Source: a virus. From it: a DNA stretch of 54,925 nucleotides. This document shows positions 1 to 7,699 of the stretch, one piece after another (the first letter of the stretch is position 1; every line of letters starts with the position of its first letter). Under the pieces are notes generated by a model that did no database searches, had not been told where the DNA came from, and saw only the letters and a list, made by a program, of their open reading frames with translations. A program made the position numbers and the translations under genes. The stretch lies in IMG/VR virus record IMGVR_UViG_3300020021_000017, positions 1 to 54,925 of that record. One strand, given 5' to 3'.

Positions 1-131
1 AAATGAGATCTAGGTTTGGAAAAGAACAATGGAAAGTAACCGATAAAGGCGTAACTGCGAATTTAATTAAACAATATAAGCCTTTTCTTTCTTTACTTAA
101 AAAACAAGTTCCTCGTAGTAAAGGAAAATAA
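1..131 (+). CDS. 3' end of hexapeptide-repeat beta-helix protein (continues from the right end of the window)
   Basis: The first 128 bases match the 3' end of the repeat-protein gene at 53056-53183, including the basic C-terminal tail and its stop (129-131). The downstream sequence differs from that copy. This is therefore the end of the second copy, which starts at 54438 and runs off the right edge. Joining 54438-54909 to 1-131 gives 603 nt, an unbroken 200-codon reading frame, which supports a circular map. Confidence 0.75.
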   Translation, partial: MRSRFGKEQWKVTDKGVTANLIKQYKPFLSLLKKQVPRSKGK

Positions 132-133
132 TT

Positions 134-343
134 ATGTATGCCCGAGTTATCATACCTATGCTCATACCTTCTATGTATGAACCTGTATGTAAATGTATGC
201 TATCCGATATAACCGACCGCGCAATTCGTGAATTGTTATACGAAGTAGAGGACTATATATGGAATGTTAACGCATATATATGGGACGAAGTTGAAATCAT
301 GAATTCAAAGCTACGTAAGGATAGATTTAATATTTATGAATAA
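134..343 (+). CDS. Small hypothetical protein, early-type micro-gene
   Basis: This encodes 69 residues with no recognised domain. The C-terminal half is helical and charged, with a recurring EVEDYIW/IWDEVE pattern that loosely resembles the C-termini of other tiny proteins at 514-913 and 2336-2780. It is the first gene after the beta-helix gene, and its last codons overlap the next start through ATGAATAA. It is probably part of a block of host-interaction genes, judged from position only. Confidence 0.5.
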   Translation: MYARVIIPMLIPSMYEPVCKCMLSDITDRAIRELLYEVEDYIWNVNAYIWDEVEIMNSKLRKDRFNIYE

Positions 344-521
344 GGTAATAAAAAGAGAGGATATAATTAGTTGTTCTGACTTCAAAAAAGCATGGGCACA
401 AGTACACACTTCCATTTGGATATGGATTATTAACCAAAATGATGTTCAAGTACTAAGAATTAGGCTACAGATTAAGGCGGAACTAAAGGAATATGAATGT
501 AGAGATAAAAATAATGAATAA
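336..521 (+). CDS. Small hypothetical protein
   Basis: This encodes 61 residues and starts inside the last codons of the upstream gene (ATGAATAA overlap). It is rich in Trp and Ile with a charged C-terminus. No domain was recognised. Tight overlap on both sides suggests translational coupling in a micro-gene operon. Confidence 0.45.
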   Translation: MNKVIKREDIISCSDFKKAWAQVHTSIWIWIINQNDVQVLRIRLQIKAELKEYECRDKNNE

Positions 522-687
522 GAGTAAAATTATTAACTATCTTATTATTTATTCATATCAGATTCTGGGAGTTTCTTTAACTCAAACACAAATAGTGCGT
601 GAATTCATGATGAACGAAGTTAATAATGAAGTCTGGAATAATTTTGGCTCATTTATAATGCAAGAATTAAAAGATAATGAATTATAA
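514..687 (+). CDS. Small hypothetical protein
   Basis: I prefer the start at 514, which again overlaps the previous stop by ATGAATAA; an alternative in-frame ATG lies at 493. The product is 57 residues, with a hydrophobic N-terminal third and a C-terminus containing NEVNNEVWNN. That motif is reminiscent of GEIWDKVRTEV in the duplicated genes at 2336-2780. Function unknown. Confidence 0.45.
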   Translation: MNKSKIINYLIIYSYQILGVSLTQTQIVREFMMNEVNNEVWNNFGSFIMQELKDNEL

Positions 688-913
688 ATCACATGCAAAA
701 TGGAACCGTACTTATAATTGTTTAGCTCAATATTGGTTCAGTTATTGGCATCGATTTATTGGTTGTAACCCCGGTATTCTAATACAGAATCGTGTAGATA
801 TAAGTATTAGTTTCCAAGTCAACTGTGAAGTCAATGATATGGTGCGGCGCCAAGTGGTTGATGAAGTACGAAACATAATTGCAACACAATGTATTGATAA
901 TATATATAAATAA
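677..913 (+). CDS. Small hypothetical protein
   Basis: This encodes 78 residues, Trp/Tyr-rich near the N-terminus, ending in a helical segment VNDMVRRQVVDEVRNII. It overlaps the end of the preceding gene by 11 nt. No family was recognised. The C-terminal pattern supports membership of the same loose micro-protein group. Confidence 0.5.
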   Translation: MNYKSHAKWNRTYNCLAQYWFSYWHRFIGCNPGILIQNRVDISISFQVNCEVNDMVRRQVVDEVRNIIATQCIDNIYK

Positions 914-924
914 AGGAGTACAAA

Positions 925-1770
925 GTGATAGACAAACTTAGTCCGGAGCAAATTGCAAAGTTCCCTTTTTATGTAAAGAAGTGGGTGACCATTGGATTAC
1001 AAACTCATGCCCTTGACAAACCAGCGATTGAAGCCTGCTTTAATCGAATATATACTGCAATAGGCAGGCCTGCGCCTAAAAAATTTATCTACGTACAGTC
1101 TCCTTACGCAGGGCAGCAACTTACGGGCGAATTGTACTCAATTATATACGGTGCACAAGAGGCTAACTGGCTGTCTTATTATGATTACTTCAGAACCGAG
1201 TGCGGATTAGTTAAAGAGACCGAATCCTTAGTTGGTTTGTTTGAGCTTGCGCCATTATGTGGATGGTGTTGGGTATCGGATGATACCGTAGTCGTGTGTG
1301 AAAATCCCGAATCGATTAGCATGAAAGACAAAAGACTACACAATGAAACAGGCCCTGCAATCCGGTATAGCGATGGCTTTGAAGTCTATTCCTTAAATGG
1401 AGTGCGTATGAAGAAGGAGTACGTCCTAACTCCAGCATCTGAATTATCCGTACAAACTATTATGAAGGAACAAAACGTTGATATACGGCGCGAACTACTG
1501 CGCAAAGTTGGCTTGGAAAACTTCATTAAGCAAACGGGTGCAAAGTTGGTTGACGAATTGACAGTCAAATATAACAATAAGTCTATTAATTATAAGTTGT
1601 TAGATATTGATCTTGGTGATTCAGTAACTGCCCGTGTTCTAAAAATGGACAATCCGTCAATTGATGCCGTTCACGTTGAAGGAGTTGAAGAAACTTGTAA
1701 TACGGTGCAAGAGGCTTTAGCATGGAGAATGGGACTAGATACCTATTCCGAGCCAGAACAATTGACGTAA
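925..1770 (+). CDS. DUF6745-like protein
   Basis: This encodes 281 residues from a GTG start preceded by AAAGGAG at 912-918. Recalled resemblance to DUF6745 proteins rests on the N-terminal W..IGLQT.ALDKPAIE....RIY...G segment, the following sSPYAG region, and GPAIRYSDGFEVYSLNGVRM at mid-protein. Members of this family are mostly uncharacterised. The gene at 1976 resembles a protein often found beside DUF6745 genes, so the two probably act together. The biochemical role is unknown. Confidence 0.7.
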   Translation: MIDKLSPEQIAKFPFYVKKWVTIGLQTHALDKPAIEACFNRIYTAIGRPAPKKFIYVQSPYAGQQLTGELYSIIYGAQEANWLSYYDYFRTECGLVKETESLVGLFELAPLCGWCWVSDDTVVVCENPESISMKDKRLHNETGPAIRYSDGFEVYSLNGVRMKKEYVLTPASELSVQTIMKEQNVDIRRELLRKVGLENFIKQTGAKLVDELTVKYNNKSINYKLLDIDLGDSVTARVLKMDNPSIDAVHVEGVEETCNTVQEALAWRMGLDTYSEPEQLT

Positions 1771-1803
1771 ACAGCCGCTTGTGGCACGAAACGGAGTGTA
1801 GTT

Positions 1804-1986
1804 ATGTTATTGACAATAAAGTTCCTAGAGAGTAAACTTAAGGAGGCTGAAACAGCTATTGCAATGTATGCAACTATGCTAGCTGAGTTAGCCAAAGTGC
1901 AAAAAGAATTGGAACAAACCAAAGCTAATAGCAACTTTTTAAAAGTTGTTACTAATAAAAATGGAAGTGAATCTTATGAAAACTAA
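1804..1986 (+). CDS. Small coiled-coil protein
   Basis: This encodes 60 residues. About residues 8-45 form an alternating hydrophobic/charged helix (LESKLKEAE...LAELAKVQKELEQTK), a probable coiled coil. It lies between the two members of the DUF6745-like pair and overlaps the next gene by 11 nt. No clear ribosome site other than a weak GGAG (1794-1797). Function unknown. Confidence 0.5.
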   Translation: MLLTIKFLESKLKEAETAIAMYATMLAELAKVQKELEQTKANSNFLKVVTNKNGSESYEN

Positions 1987-2293
1987 AACCTTACGTATTA
2001 TCGAACAAGGTGATGTTGTCCTAATCAAAAGAAATAGGGCTGTTGCAGGCATTATGACCAAAAATAATGTTGTCCAAGAAGGCGAGCATACTGGACACGC
2101 GCACCGTATTACTTCTGGCAATGCGACTGTATTTAATCTTGATGGTCAATTGTCTATTAAAGTTCTCAGTGGCGGAGCTACAATAACACACGAAGAACAC
2201 CTCCCAGTTACTATTGAAGAAGGGGAATACGAAGTTCGAATTGTTCGTCAAAAAGATCCTTTCACCAAATTGGTTAACAAAGTAATAGATTAA
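1976..2293 (+). CDS. Hypothetical protein, DUF6745 partner type
   Basis: I choose ATG 1976 (105 residues), with GGAAGTGA just upstream, over the longer frame from 1946. Features include EQGDVVLI near the N-terminus, EGEHTGHAHRI at about residues 37-47, HEEHLPVTIEEGEYEV near the C-terminus and a terminal RQKDPF. The conserved His/Glu clusters (GHAH and HEEH) suggest metal binding. Proteins with this layout are commonly neighbours of DUF6745 genes. The function is not established. Confidence 0.7.
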   Translation: MKTKTLRIIEQGDVVLIKRNRAVAGIMTKNNVVQEGEHTGHAHRITSGNATVFNLDGQLSIKVLSGGATITHEEHLPVTIEEGEYEVRIVRQKDPFTKLVNKVID

Positions 2294-2335
2294 ATGTTAA
2301 GACATATTGCATATCTTATGTGAAAAGATGCTTGT

Positions 2336-2563
2336 GTGCGCAATAATTTAGACAACGGCACAAATAAAGAAAAGTTGCGTAAAATGATGCGGGCCAAATC
2401 CAATACGATAGCCTCTATTATTCGAAGGGCATGCAGTTTGGGTACTGCTATAAGCCTCAGAATACGTGGTGAAATATGGGACAAAGTACGAACTGAAGTC
2501 GCTAGTAATAGAATAAAACATATGTTAACCGATCAAATTAATGAGGATATAAGTGCGCAATAA
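2336..2563 (+). CDS. Micro-gene, tandem copy A
   Basis: This encodes 75 residues from a GTG start (GTGCGCAATAATTTAGAC). It is basic and helical with GEIWDKVRTEV and a conserved C-terminus RIKHMLTDQINED. It is near-identical to the following gene, from which it is separated by a local duplication of 217 bp. The last 11 nt form the start of that next gene. Function unknown. Confidence 0.55.
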   Translation: MRNNLDNGTNKEKLRKMMRAKSNTIASIIRRACSLGTAISLRIRGEIWDKVRTEVASNRIKHMLTDQINEDISAQ

Positions 2564-2769
2564 TTTAGACAATGGTACAAATAAAGAAAAGTTGTGTAAA
2601 ATGATGCAGGCCAAATCCAATAAGATAGCCTCTCTTATTTGGAATGCATACAGTTTGCATGCTGCTATAAGCCCTAGAATACGTAGTGAAATATGTGACA
2701 AAGTACTAATTAAAGTCGGTAGTACTAGAATAAAACATATGTTAACCGATCAAATTAATGAGGATATAA
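2336..2769 (+). repeat. Tandem duplication, two 217-bp units
   Basis: Units 2336-2552 and 2553-2769 align end to end with the same gene boundaries. A third MRNN start at 2770 preserves only the first few codons before diverging to a membrane protein. The arrangement suggests serial duplication with replacement of the body of the last copy. Confidence 0.8.
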
Positions 2770-2780
2770 ATGCGCAATAA
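2553..2780 (+). CDS. Micro-gene, tandem copy B
   Basis: This is a 75-residue duplicate of the gene at 2336. Both ends are conserved (MRNNLDNGTNKEKL and RIKHMLTDQINED), while the middle has diverged at about 15 positions. It starts GTG inside the end of copy A, and its own end (TGCGCAATAA) forms the start of the next gene. The reading frame is kept despite divergence, which argues that it is translated. Confidence 0.55.
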   Translation: MRNNLDNGTNKEKLCKMMQAKSNKIASLIWNAYSLHAAISPRIRSEICDKVLIKVGSTRIKHMLTDQINEDINAQ

Positions 2781-2994
2781 TATCTTAATATTAAATTTAG
2801 TTTCGGTATTATTACTACAAAGTTTCAGTTTATTCTACGTTTCCCAAGTTCGGTCAGATCTCTTTGTGCGCACAGTTGCTTACAACTCAGCAATAGATTC
2901 ATTCGAGACCTGTATGCGCAATGAGCGCAAAGTCAAATACAAACTCAAGAAGTTAATTCAAGAAAATACCTTACCAAGTAACAATAAATGGTAG
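2770..2994 (+). CDS. Small N-terminally membrane-anchored protein
   Basis: This encodes 74 residues. It shares the first residues (MRNN) and the overlapping start with the duplicated genes upstream, then has a hydrophobic stretch at about residues 5-24 (a membrane span or uncleaved signal) followed by a basic helical tail. Function unknown. Confidence 0.5.
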   Translation: MRNNILILNLVSVLLLQSFSLFYVSQVRSDLFVRTVAYNSAIDSFETCMRNERKVKYKLKKLIQENTLPSNNKW

Positions 2995-3033
2995 TATTAT
3001 ATTAATACAGAGAGAACAAATTAAGGAATTTAT

Positions 3034-3228
3034 ATGAATTTGAAAGATAAAGATTGGTATAGTTTAACTATTTTTTTGACTGGGGGATGGGGAGGAGGCA
3101 ATAACATCTCTTGTTCTAACCAAGTCTGGGATAATATTGGGAATAAAATGGACGATACCGAGGGCGTTACTTTACGTATTAAAGGAGCTATACGTGATCT
3201 CGATAATTTGCGATTTTTGCAAATGTGA
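3034..3228 (+). CDS. Small hypothetical protein
   Basis: This encodes 64 residues beginning MNLKDKDWYSLTIF, with a glycine run (GGWGGG) and then NQVWDNIGNKM, again the VWDN pattern of this gene block. The KDWY N-terminus recurs in the possible truncated gene at 3423. A partial AAGGAATTT site precedes the ATG. Confidence 0.5.
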   Translation: MNLKDKDWYSLTIFLTGGWGGGNNISCSNQVWDNIGNKMDDTEGVTLRIKGAIRDLDNLRFLQM

Positions 3229-3433
3229 AACTTATCCTCTTGTAACTAAAGTATTTACTTCTAACGTTGGAGTAATTCTTTGTATTCATTGTTTATTACG
3301 AGCCAACAATATACTACGGAATGATGAATCAAGACCAAGGATTCGCAATTTAAAAGCGGTAGAGCGCAAAGCTGCAAAGTGTTTGTATTTAGAAGCGCAC
3401 TTGGAGCATGAGAGGAAAGTTAATGAAAATTAA
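3194..3433 (+). CDS. Small zinc-ribbon protein
   Basis: GTG 3194 is preferred, with AAAGGAG at 3181-3187 and a 6-nt spacer, over the longer frame from 3137. The 79-residue product has two CxxC pairs (CDFC and CIHC) about 24 residues apart, typical of a structural zinc ribbon, then a basic helix. It overlaps the end of the preceding gene. Nucleic-acid or protein binding is inferred from the fold type only. Confidence 0.6.
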   Translation: MISIICDFCKCETYPLVTKVFTSNVGVILCIHCLLRANNILRNDESRPRIRNLKAVERKAAKCLYLEAHLEHERKVNEN

Positions 3434-3593
3434 AGATTGGTACAATTACTCGGTGTTGTGCCTTGATCATCCTATCCCGGTATACCGGGAACGTTCGGCA
3501 ACATTTGCGATGTCGGAGATTGCTCAGGTTGAGCTTGTGGAACGCCTGGTTGAGACTGCTGCGCTGGTATGGCCTGCGCCTGAAGGGCAGTAA
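3423..3593 (+). CDS. Possible truncated small gene at convergent junction
   Basis: ATG 3423 has a good site (GAGGAAAG) and begins MKIKDWYNYS, echoing MNLKDKDWYS of the gene at 3034. The remaining 40 or so residues are antisense to the end of the portal gene, so the C-terminus is probably accidental. It is best read as a gene family member cut off where the plus-strand block meets the minus-strand packaging operon. It may or may not be expressed. Confidence 0.3.
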   Translation: MKIKDWYNYSVLCLDHPIPVYRERSATFAMSEIAQVELVERLVETAALVWPAPEGQ

Positions 3594-5388
3594 CATCTTG
3601 TATGTACTGACGCAACATATCTAAACTTGTTTCTTCGGCATTATCACGTTTAGCTCTGGCATAGTACTGAATACCAAATTGCAATGCTTGTGCTAAATCA
3701 TCGTAAGCCTCAGGAGGTGTATAAATACCTTCTTCAATGATCTTGTCTAGGCTTTCTTCAATATAATCAAGAGGAGCATTGGAAATATCTTCGTAGAAGT
3801 CTAGATCTGGAAAGTGTAACAATTGTTTACCAACTTGAGGAGAAATCATTCCAGCTTGCATTAACTTCTGTACTTCATCAAGCCGTCCTGCAGGCTCTTT
3901 AGGCAAACTCGATTCTGGGAAACATTGAATGATGAAATCATCTTTAGCTAAGTTAAACTCAGGAAAATCAATCTTTTCAACAGCATTCTTACCCGGACAA
4001 ACAGTGGAATAAGAGCCCTCTCTTTCAAAGATTTCTTGAGCTTTATCAATGATTTGATAAGCTAGGTCAATAAACATTTTCTCATAATTCTGCGCAGTTA
4101 TTGCAAATCTATCAGATGAAATGTTATCATAAGCTTTGATTGCTTCGCCTGAATCCAACCCTGCCGGCTTTTGACTAGAAGCTTGCATCTCAGATACACC
4201 TGATTGTTTATAGGCATATTGCACCAAACGATCACGTTCTTGGTATATCTCGGCAGGAACGCAGGGCGCAACTTCGTACTCTGGCTTTGTGCCTTGATAC
4301 TTTACAATAGCGCCGATCTGATTATTGATGTGAGCAGAGACAACTTTACTGCCCTCTTCCACGAACACCCTAGGAACACCAACAAGATTGATAGACTGCT
4401 GAATAACATAACAAAGTTTATTAATCTCATTCTGAATCCCCATTAACTGTTCGGCCAAACCTTGTGCCCAAAAGCCCAAAGTCCTTGGAGCATAATTAAA
4501 GAATATGAATGGGAAGGTTTTCTTGGTATATTCTTCTTTAAGCATTATCCCACTATTAATAGAGATAACATGTAGTCCATCTGTGGCGTCTGATCCCGAA
4601 GGAAGATGCCAAGATTCTACTACCATTACTTGATCAGATATTGAGCGATGAGAATCCCCACTTTGATCAAATGATCCGCCTTCTGCTGATTGTATAAGGG
4701 CTTTTTTAGAAGGGAACATTGCAGTTAATTGAGAACGATCCATTAACTTAAGTTGATGTAGTTGCCTTGGATTACCGTAAAGAGATTCAATTTCATCAAC
4801 ATAGATCTCGGTATTTAATGTGCGTTCAATGCAAACTTTATTGTCTACTTCGTAAATCTTTACAACACCGGTACCTAGAATGAAGCTATCTATACAAACT
4901 TGTTGCAATATTTCATTAGCCTTTAATCGATACAATTCTCCATCAGAGAACTTATTAAGATCTTTAGACAACTTACGTTTCTTGTAATCCCCACCTGATG
5001 TTAAGAATACAGGGCGGGGTTTAGATTGGGCGATTTTAGCTTTAAGAGTATCACAGCATGATTGGACCACATTGAGAGTTACTCGATCTGCATTATTCTT
5101 ATATTGAGCATTCATCTTGGTGAGGTTCACTCCAAGCCAAGAATATAGAGGCATGTTACCATAAAGACGGGCATAAAGAGCGGCTTGGTGCTGACGATAC
5201 AATTGATTGGTCTTAAGATAACCAACAACACCAAAGATAGTTCCAACCATTTCTTTAGCATCTAATTCCCACCACTTACCTTCAACAGCATAGTTGCCAT
5301 CTTTAATATCAAAGCCTTTGGAAGCTTTTTTCTTACTATTCTTGTTGTTAAGTGAGGCAATGGGATCATGTTTGGTAACTTTTGCCAT
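3472..5388 (-). CDS. Portal (head-tail connector) protein
   Basis: The portal dodecamer forms the DNA channel at the capsid vertex and docks the terminase and tail. The 638-residue length fits podovirus portals. Supporting segments are the N-terminal RQHQAALYARLYGN, the central KVCIERTLNTEIYVDEIE, and the typical SGEAIKAYDNISSDRF motif in the helical stem/crown region. The C-terminus is Gln/Pro-rich and low-complexity. It is the last gene of the minus-strand packaging operon, downstream of the terminase. Assignment is from recalled family pattern. Confidence 0.85.
   Translation of the reverse strand: MAKVTKHDPIASLNNKNSKKKASKGFDIKDGNYAVEGKWWELDAKEMVGTIFGVVGYLKTNQLYRQHQAALYARLYGNMPLYSWLGVNLTKMNAQYKNNADRVTLNVVQSCCDTLKAKIAQSKPRPVFLTSGGDYKKRKLSKDLNKFSDGELYRLKANEILQQVCIDSFILGTGVVKIYEVDNKVCIERTLNTEIYVDEIESLYGNPRQLHQLKLMDRSQLTAMFPSKKALIQSAEGGSFDQSGDSHRSISDQVMVVESWHLPSGSDATDGLHVISINSGIMLKEEYTKKTFPFIFFNYAPRTLGFWAQGLAEQLMGIQNEINKLCYVIQQSINLVGVPRVFVEEGSKVVSAHINNQIGAIVKYQGTKPEYEVAPCVPAEIYQERDRLVQYAYKQSGVSEMQASSQKPAGLDSGEAIKAYDNISSDRFAITAQNYEKMFIDLAYQIIDKAQEIFEREGSYSTVCPGKNAVEKIDFPEFNLAKDDFIIQCFPESSLPKEPAGRLDEVQKLMQAGMISPQVGKQLLHFPDLDFYEDISNAPLDYIEESLDKIIEEGIYTPPEAYDDLAQALQFGIQYYARAKRDNAEETSLDMLRQYIQDVTALQAQAIPAQQSQPGVPQAQPEQSPTSQMLPNVPGIPG
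3475..3490. repeat. 16-bp perfect palindrome at convergent gene ends
   Basis: TCCCGGTATACCGGGA is self-complementary and directly follows the portal stop codon complement (3472-3474), so it encodes the portal's final Gly-Ile-Pro-Gly. It sits where opposing transcription units meet. There is no T-run, so a standard terminator is not supported. It could be a protein-binding site or chance. Confidence 0.5.
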
Positions 5389-5416
5389 GTAATACTCGCT
5401 TTAAAATGGAATGATA

Positions 5417-5725
5417 TTAGGCTTTATCTTCAATTTGAAAAGTAGACCAGAAAAGCATATCATCGCCTTGGGGATAATCGGTTTGAATTTGTTCTACGGA
5501 GGTAGGTGGTTTTGGTATTAGCTGTTCAGTTTTTGCTTGAGTTATCAATTTTTGCTGTTTATACTTACTAAGTGTAGGAATTTTATTAGGAATTGCGTCA
5601 AGAGTTAATTCAACCACGCCCGAATATTCTTCAGCAGCGATTTCGCTTAATTTTATTTGTTTTATGCCATTTTTACGGCAAAAGTTCACTAATTTCTTAA
5701 TATTCTTGATTGGATTGTTCATCAA
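5417..5725 (-). CDS. Hypothetical protein between terminase and portal
   Basis: This encodes 102 residues. It has a basic N-terminus (NIKKLVNFCRKNGIKQIKLSEI) resembling a short helix-turn-helix-like segment and a Pro-rich C-terminus. It lies 28 nt upstream of the portal start. No family was recognised. Position suggests a packaging or head-assembly accessory. Confidence 0.6.
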   Translation of the reverse strand: MMNNPIKNIKKLVNFCRKNGIKQIKLSEIAAEEYSGVVELTLDAIPNKIPTLSKYKQQKLITQAKTEQLIPKPPTSVEQIQTDYPQGDDMLFWSTFQIEDKA

Positions 5726-5787
5726 AACTGCAAGAAGTAGTTAATTCAGTAATTATATTGAGGAATTATGTTTGAGAAGATAGTTGA

Positions 5788-5810
5788 TTGCGGTTTTATA
5801 GTTACCGCAA
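5788..5810. other. Intergenic hairpin downstream of terminase gene
   Basis: A perfect 7-bp inverted repeat (TTGCGGT and ACCGCAA) with a 9-nt loop lies just after the terminase stop. No T-run follows on the minus strand, so it is more likely an RNA-processing or stability element than a terminator. Confidence 0.4.
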
Positions 5811-5817
5811 GTTTTAG

Positions 5818-7263
5818 TTACTTCCGCCATTTCTCTAACTCATCGAAAAGATCTTGAGGAGCGCCGCCATTTGCTTCTTCTTCATAATGCTTTACTTCAG
5901 CTGCTTCCATTTTCTCAGCTTCTTTTTGCCAGTACGATTCTGAATATAATACAGGTGTAGGTTTTGTCGATATCTCAAAATGTGCGTTTATAGGTTTGAA
6001 TGCATATAATACTGCATCACAGATATCTGAATGAAAACGTTTACTTACTACTAATTTATCTGGAGTACTTTTGTCATAATCCCACTCCATTTTGGACGCA
6101 TCTTGTGCAAATCTGGAAGTAGGTTTGGCTTTGAAGCGACCTGTTCTAAGGCAGTCATTTAGCAAGGATATATTTTCATTTTTCCTTATCTTGTCAGCTG
6201 CTTCTACAGGCAAACTCCAGCGTTTACTAAATTCTTCTTGGATCTTTTTGCCCAAAGCCCCAGCGTCAATAATAGTTTTATATGGGGCGTATTTATGCCT
6301 AAAATACTCAATATCTTGAGCTAGAGCAGATATATCTTGTTTACGAGTTATTTTTTCTTCTATCAGATATACATCTCTAGAACCAGTCGCATAGCCTAGA
6401 ATTACTAATGCATCTGCATCTTTGAAGCCAATATCTACTCCAAGCACGTAGTTATTTATTTTGGGAGGTAATTCTGTATAACTATTTAATTTCTCATCAT
6501 AATGTATAACTAATGAATCGCTGTCTAAGATCCATTCACCGAAATACTCGCGTCTTATCGAAGGATTATTTATACTTACCCCTCTACGTTTCAATTCTGC
6601 ATTCAATAGCTCTATGTGGCTTTTACCACTTAATTGTTCTATGAATACATTATCAAAATAAGTCCAATGGTGTCTACTCCATTCTTGCGCAGAATTAGTT
6701 GAAACCTCATAAAAATACCCTGCCGGTATAGGACCGGGAGTGCCCGTTAGGATTAAAGAGCCGTCCAAGTCTAACAGTGCCGGTGCTACTACATCATCGA
6801 TAAGTTGAGTTATATATTCAGGAAATGATTGTGCTTCGTCGATAAATGCTTTTTTAAGCTTTGCAATTCCTCGAAACTTCTCAATCTCAGTGCGGTCATG
6901 GGCACCAGATACATAGATTTTTGATTCATTAGGTAAAGTTAGGCTTAACTCTACTTCATTAGTCTTTCCATCAAGTTTAAACTCCCTATTGAATTGTCTC
7001 AAAACAGGCCAGATAATCGTTTTAGCGTGAGCCCTGCTAGTAGTAATATAAAGCTGATTGCAATTAGGGTTTGTAGCAGCAGTCATAAGTAGTTCCAATG
7101 CTTCTGCGTGTGATTTACCTGCGCGTCTAGAGCACATTGCAACTTTATACTTTGAGGTATCTTCAATGAAAGCAAGTTGCTTAGGAAAGCAGAGTTTACT
7201 TAAATCTATAGTAGTATTGGAGCGTTTATTAAGCTCAGCTAGTACTTTCGTCAAATTGGACAT
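5818..7263 (-). CDS. terL: Terminase large subunit
   Basis: This is the ATP-driven DNA packaging motor with a nuclease domain, 481 residues. The ATPase domain has Walker A CSRRAGKS (about 44-51), Walker B KKAFIDEAQ (137-145) and the coupling motif LTGTPGP (172-178). The RNase H-like nuclease shows GVDIGFKDAD (D277), IIDAGALG (D333) and SDICDAVLYAF (acidic pair near 413/416). Its start overlaps the preceding HNH-like gene by 29 nt. It is upstream of the portal, a usual pairing. Confidence 0.95.
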   Translation of the reverse strand: MSNLTKVLAELNKRSNTTIDLSKLCFPKQLAFIEDTSKYKVAMCSRRAGKSHAEALELLMTAATNPNCNQLYITTSRAHAKTIIWPVLRQFNREFKLDGKTNEVELSLTLPNESKIYVSGAHDRTEIEKFRGIAKLKKAFIDEAQSFPEYITQLIDDVVAPALLDLDGSLILTGTPGPIPAGYFYEVSTNSAQEWSRHHWTYFDNVFIEQLSGKSHIELLNAELKRRGVSINNPSIRREYFGEWILDSDSLVIHYDEKLNSYTELPPKINNYVLGVDIGFKDADALVILGYATGSRDVYLIEEKITRKQDISALAQDIEYFRHKYAPYKTIIDAGALGKKIQEEFSKRWSLPVEAADKIRKNENISLLNDCLRTGRFKAKPTSRFAQDASKMEWDYDKSTPDKLVVSKRFHSDICDAVLYAFKPINAHFEISTKPTPVLYSESYWQKEAEKMEAAEVKHYEEEANGGAPQDLFDELEKWRK

Positions 7264-7699
7264 TCTTACCCCATTTAGGTATTAAATTCTTATTGGATTT
7301 TAGTGCTTTAAGCTCAGTCATTGTGCGAGCAGTATTTATGGAGATAATATATCCAATATTCCAGCAACCTTTTGATCTTCCGTAGTTTTCCCAGCACATA
7401 TCAGGAAGAAACTTACTTTCCAAATTAGCTTTTAAAGGAGCTTGTTTGCGGGATAGATTACCAGTTTTGGTGTGATACCGATGATTGTCAGATTGTGTAA
7501 TATGAGCTACAATCTTGCGTACTTGGTAGTTGATTGCATTTTTAGCAATTTTAATAGGCAAATACATAGGATTTGTGGCAGACAACTCAGCAGTCTTAAG
7601 TTTGAGCTTAAAGCACCTGAGTGCCTTACCACGATCCTTCTTTATCTTTCGATGGTATTTACCCCAACTTCCACCAGCCTTAAGATGCTTCTTCTTCAT
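7235..7699 (-). CDS. HNH-endonuclease-like protein with altered catalytic motif
   Basis: I place the start at 7699 (154 residues), after the overlapping upstream gene; the open frame extends further to 7855. Residues 101-146 follow the layout of phage HNH enzymes: a M-[TS]-W-[ED]-N-[YH]-G segment (here MCWENYG), then the position of the usual WHIDHI motif (here WNIGYI), then NLIPKWGKN like NLQPLWAKxN. The His and Asp-His expected in the centre are Asn and Gly-Tyr. It is probably catalytically dead or repurposed. HNH proteins next to terminases are common and can assist packaging cleavage. Confidence 0.55.
   Translation of the reverse strand: MKKKHLKAGGSWGKYHRKIKKDRGKALRCFKLKLKTAELSATNPMYLPIKIAKNAINYQVRKIVAHITQSDNHRYHTKTGNLSRKQAPLKANLESKFLPDMCWENYGRSKGCWNIGYIISINTARTMTELKALKSNKNLIPKWGKNVQFDESTS

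Noticed and set aside
3475-3490. Palindrome as bidirectional terminator
   Set aside because: No T-run on either side; left as an unexplained palindrome.
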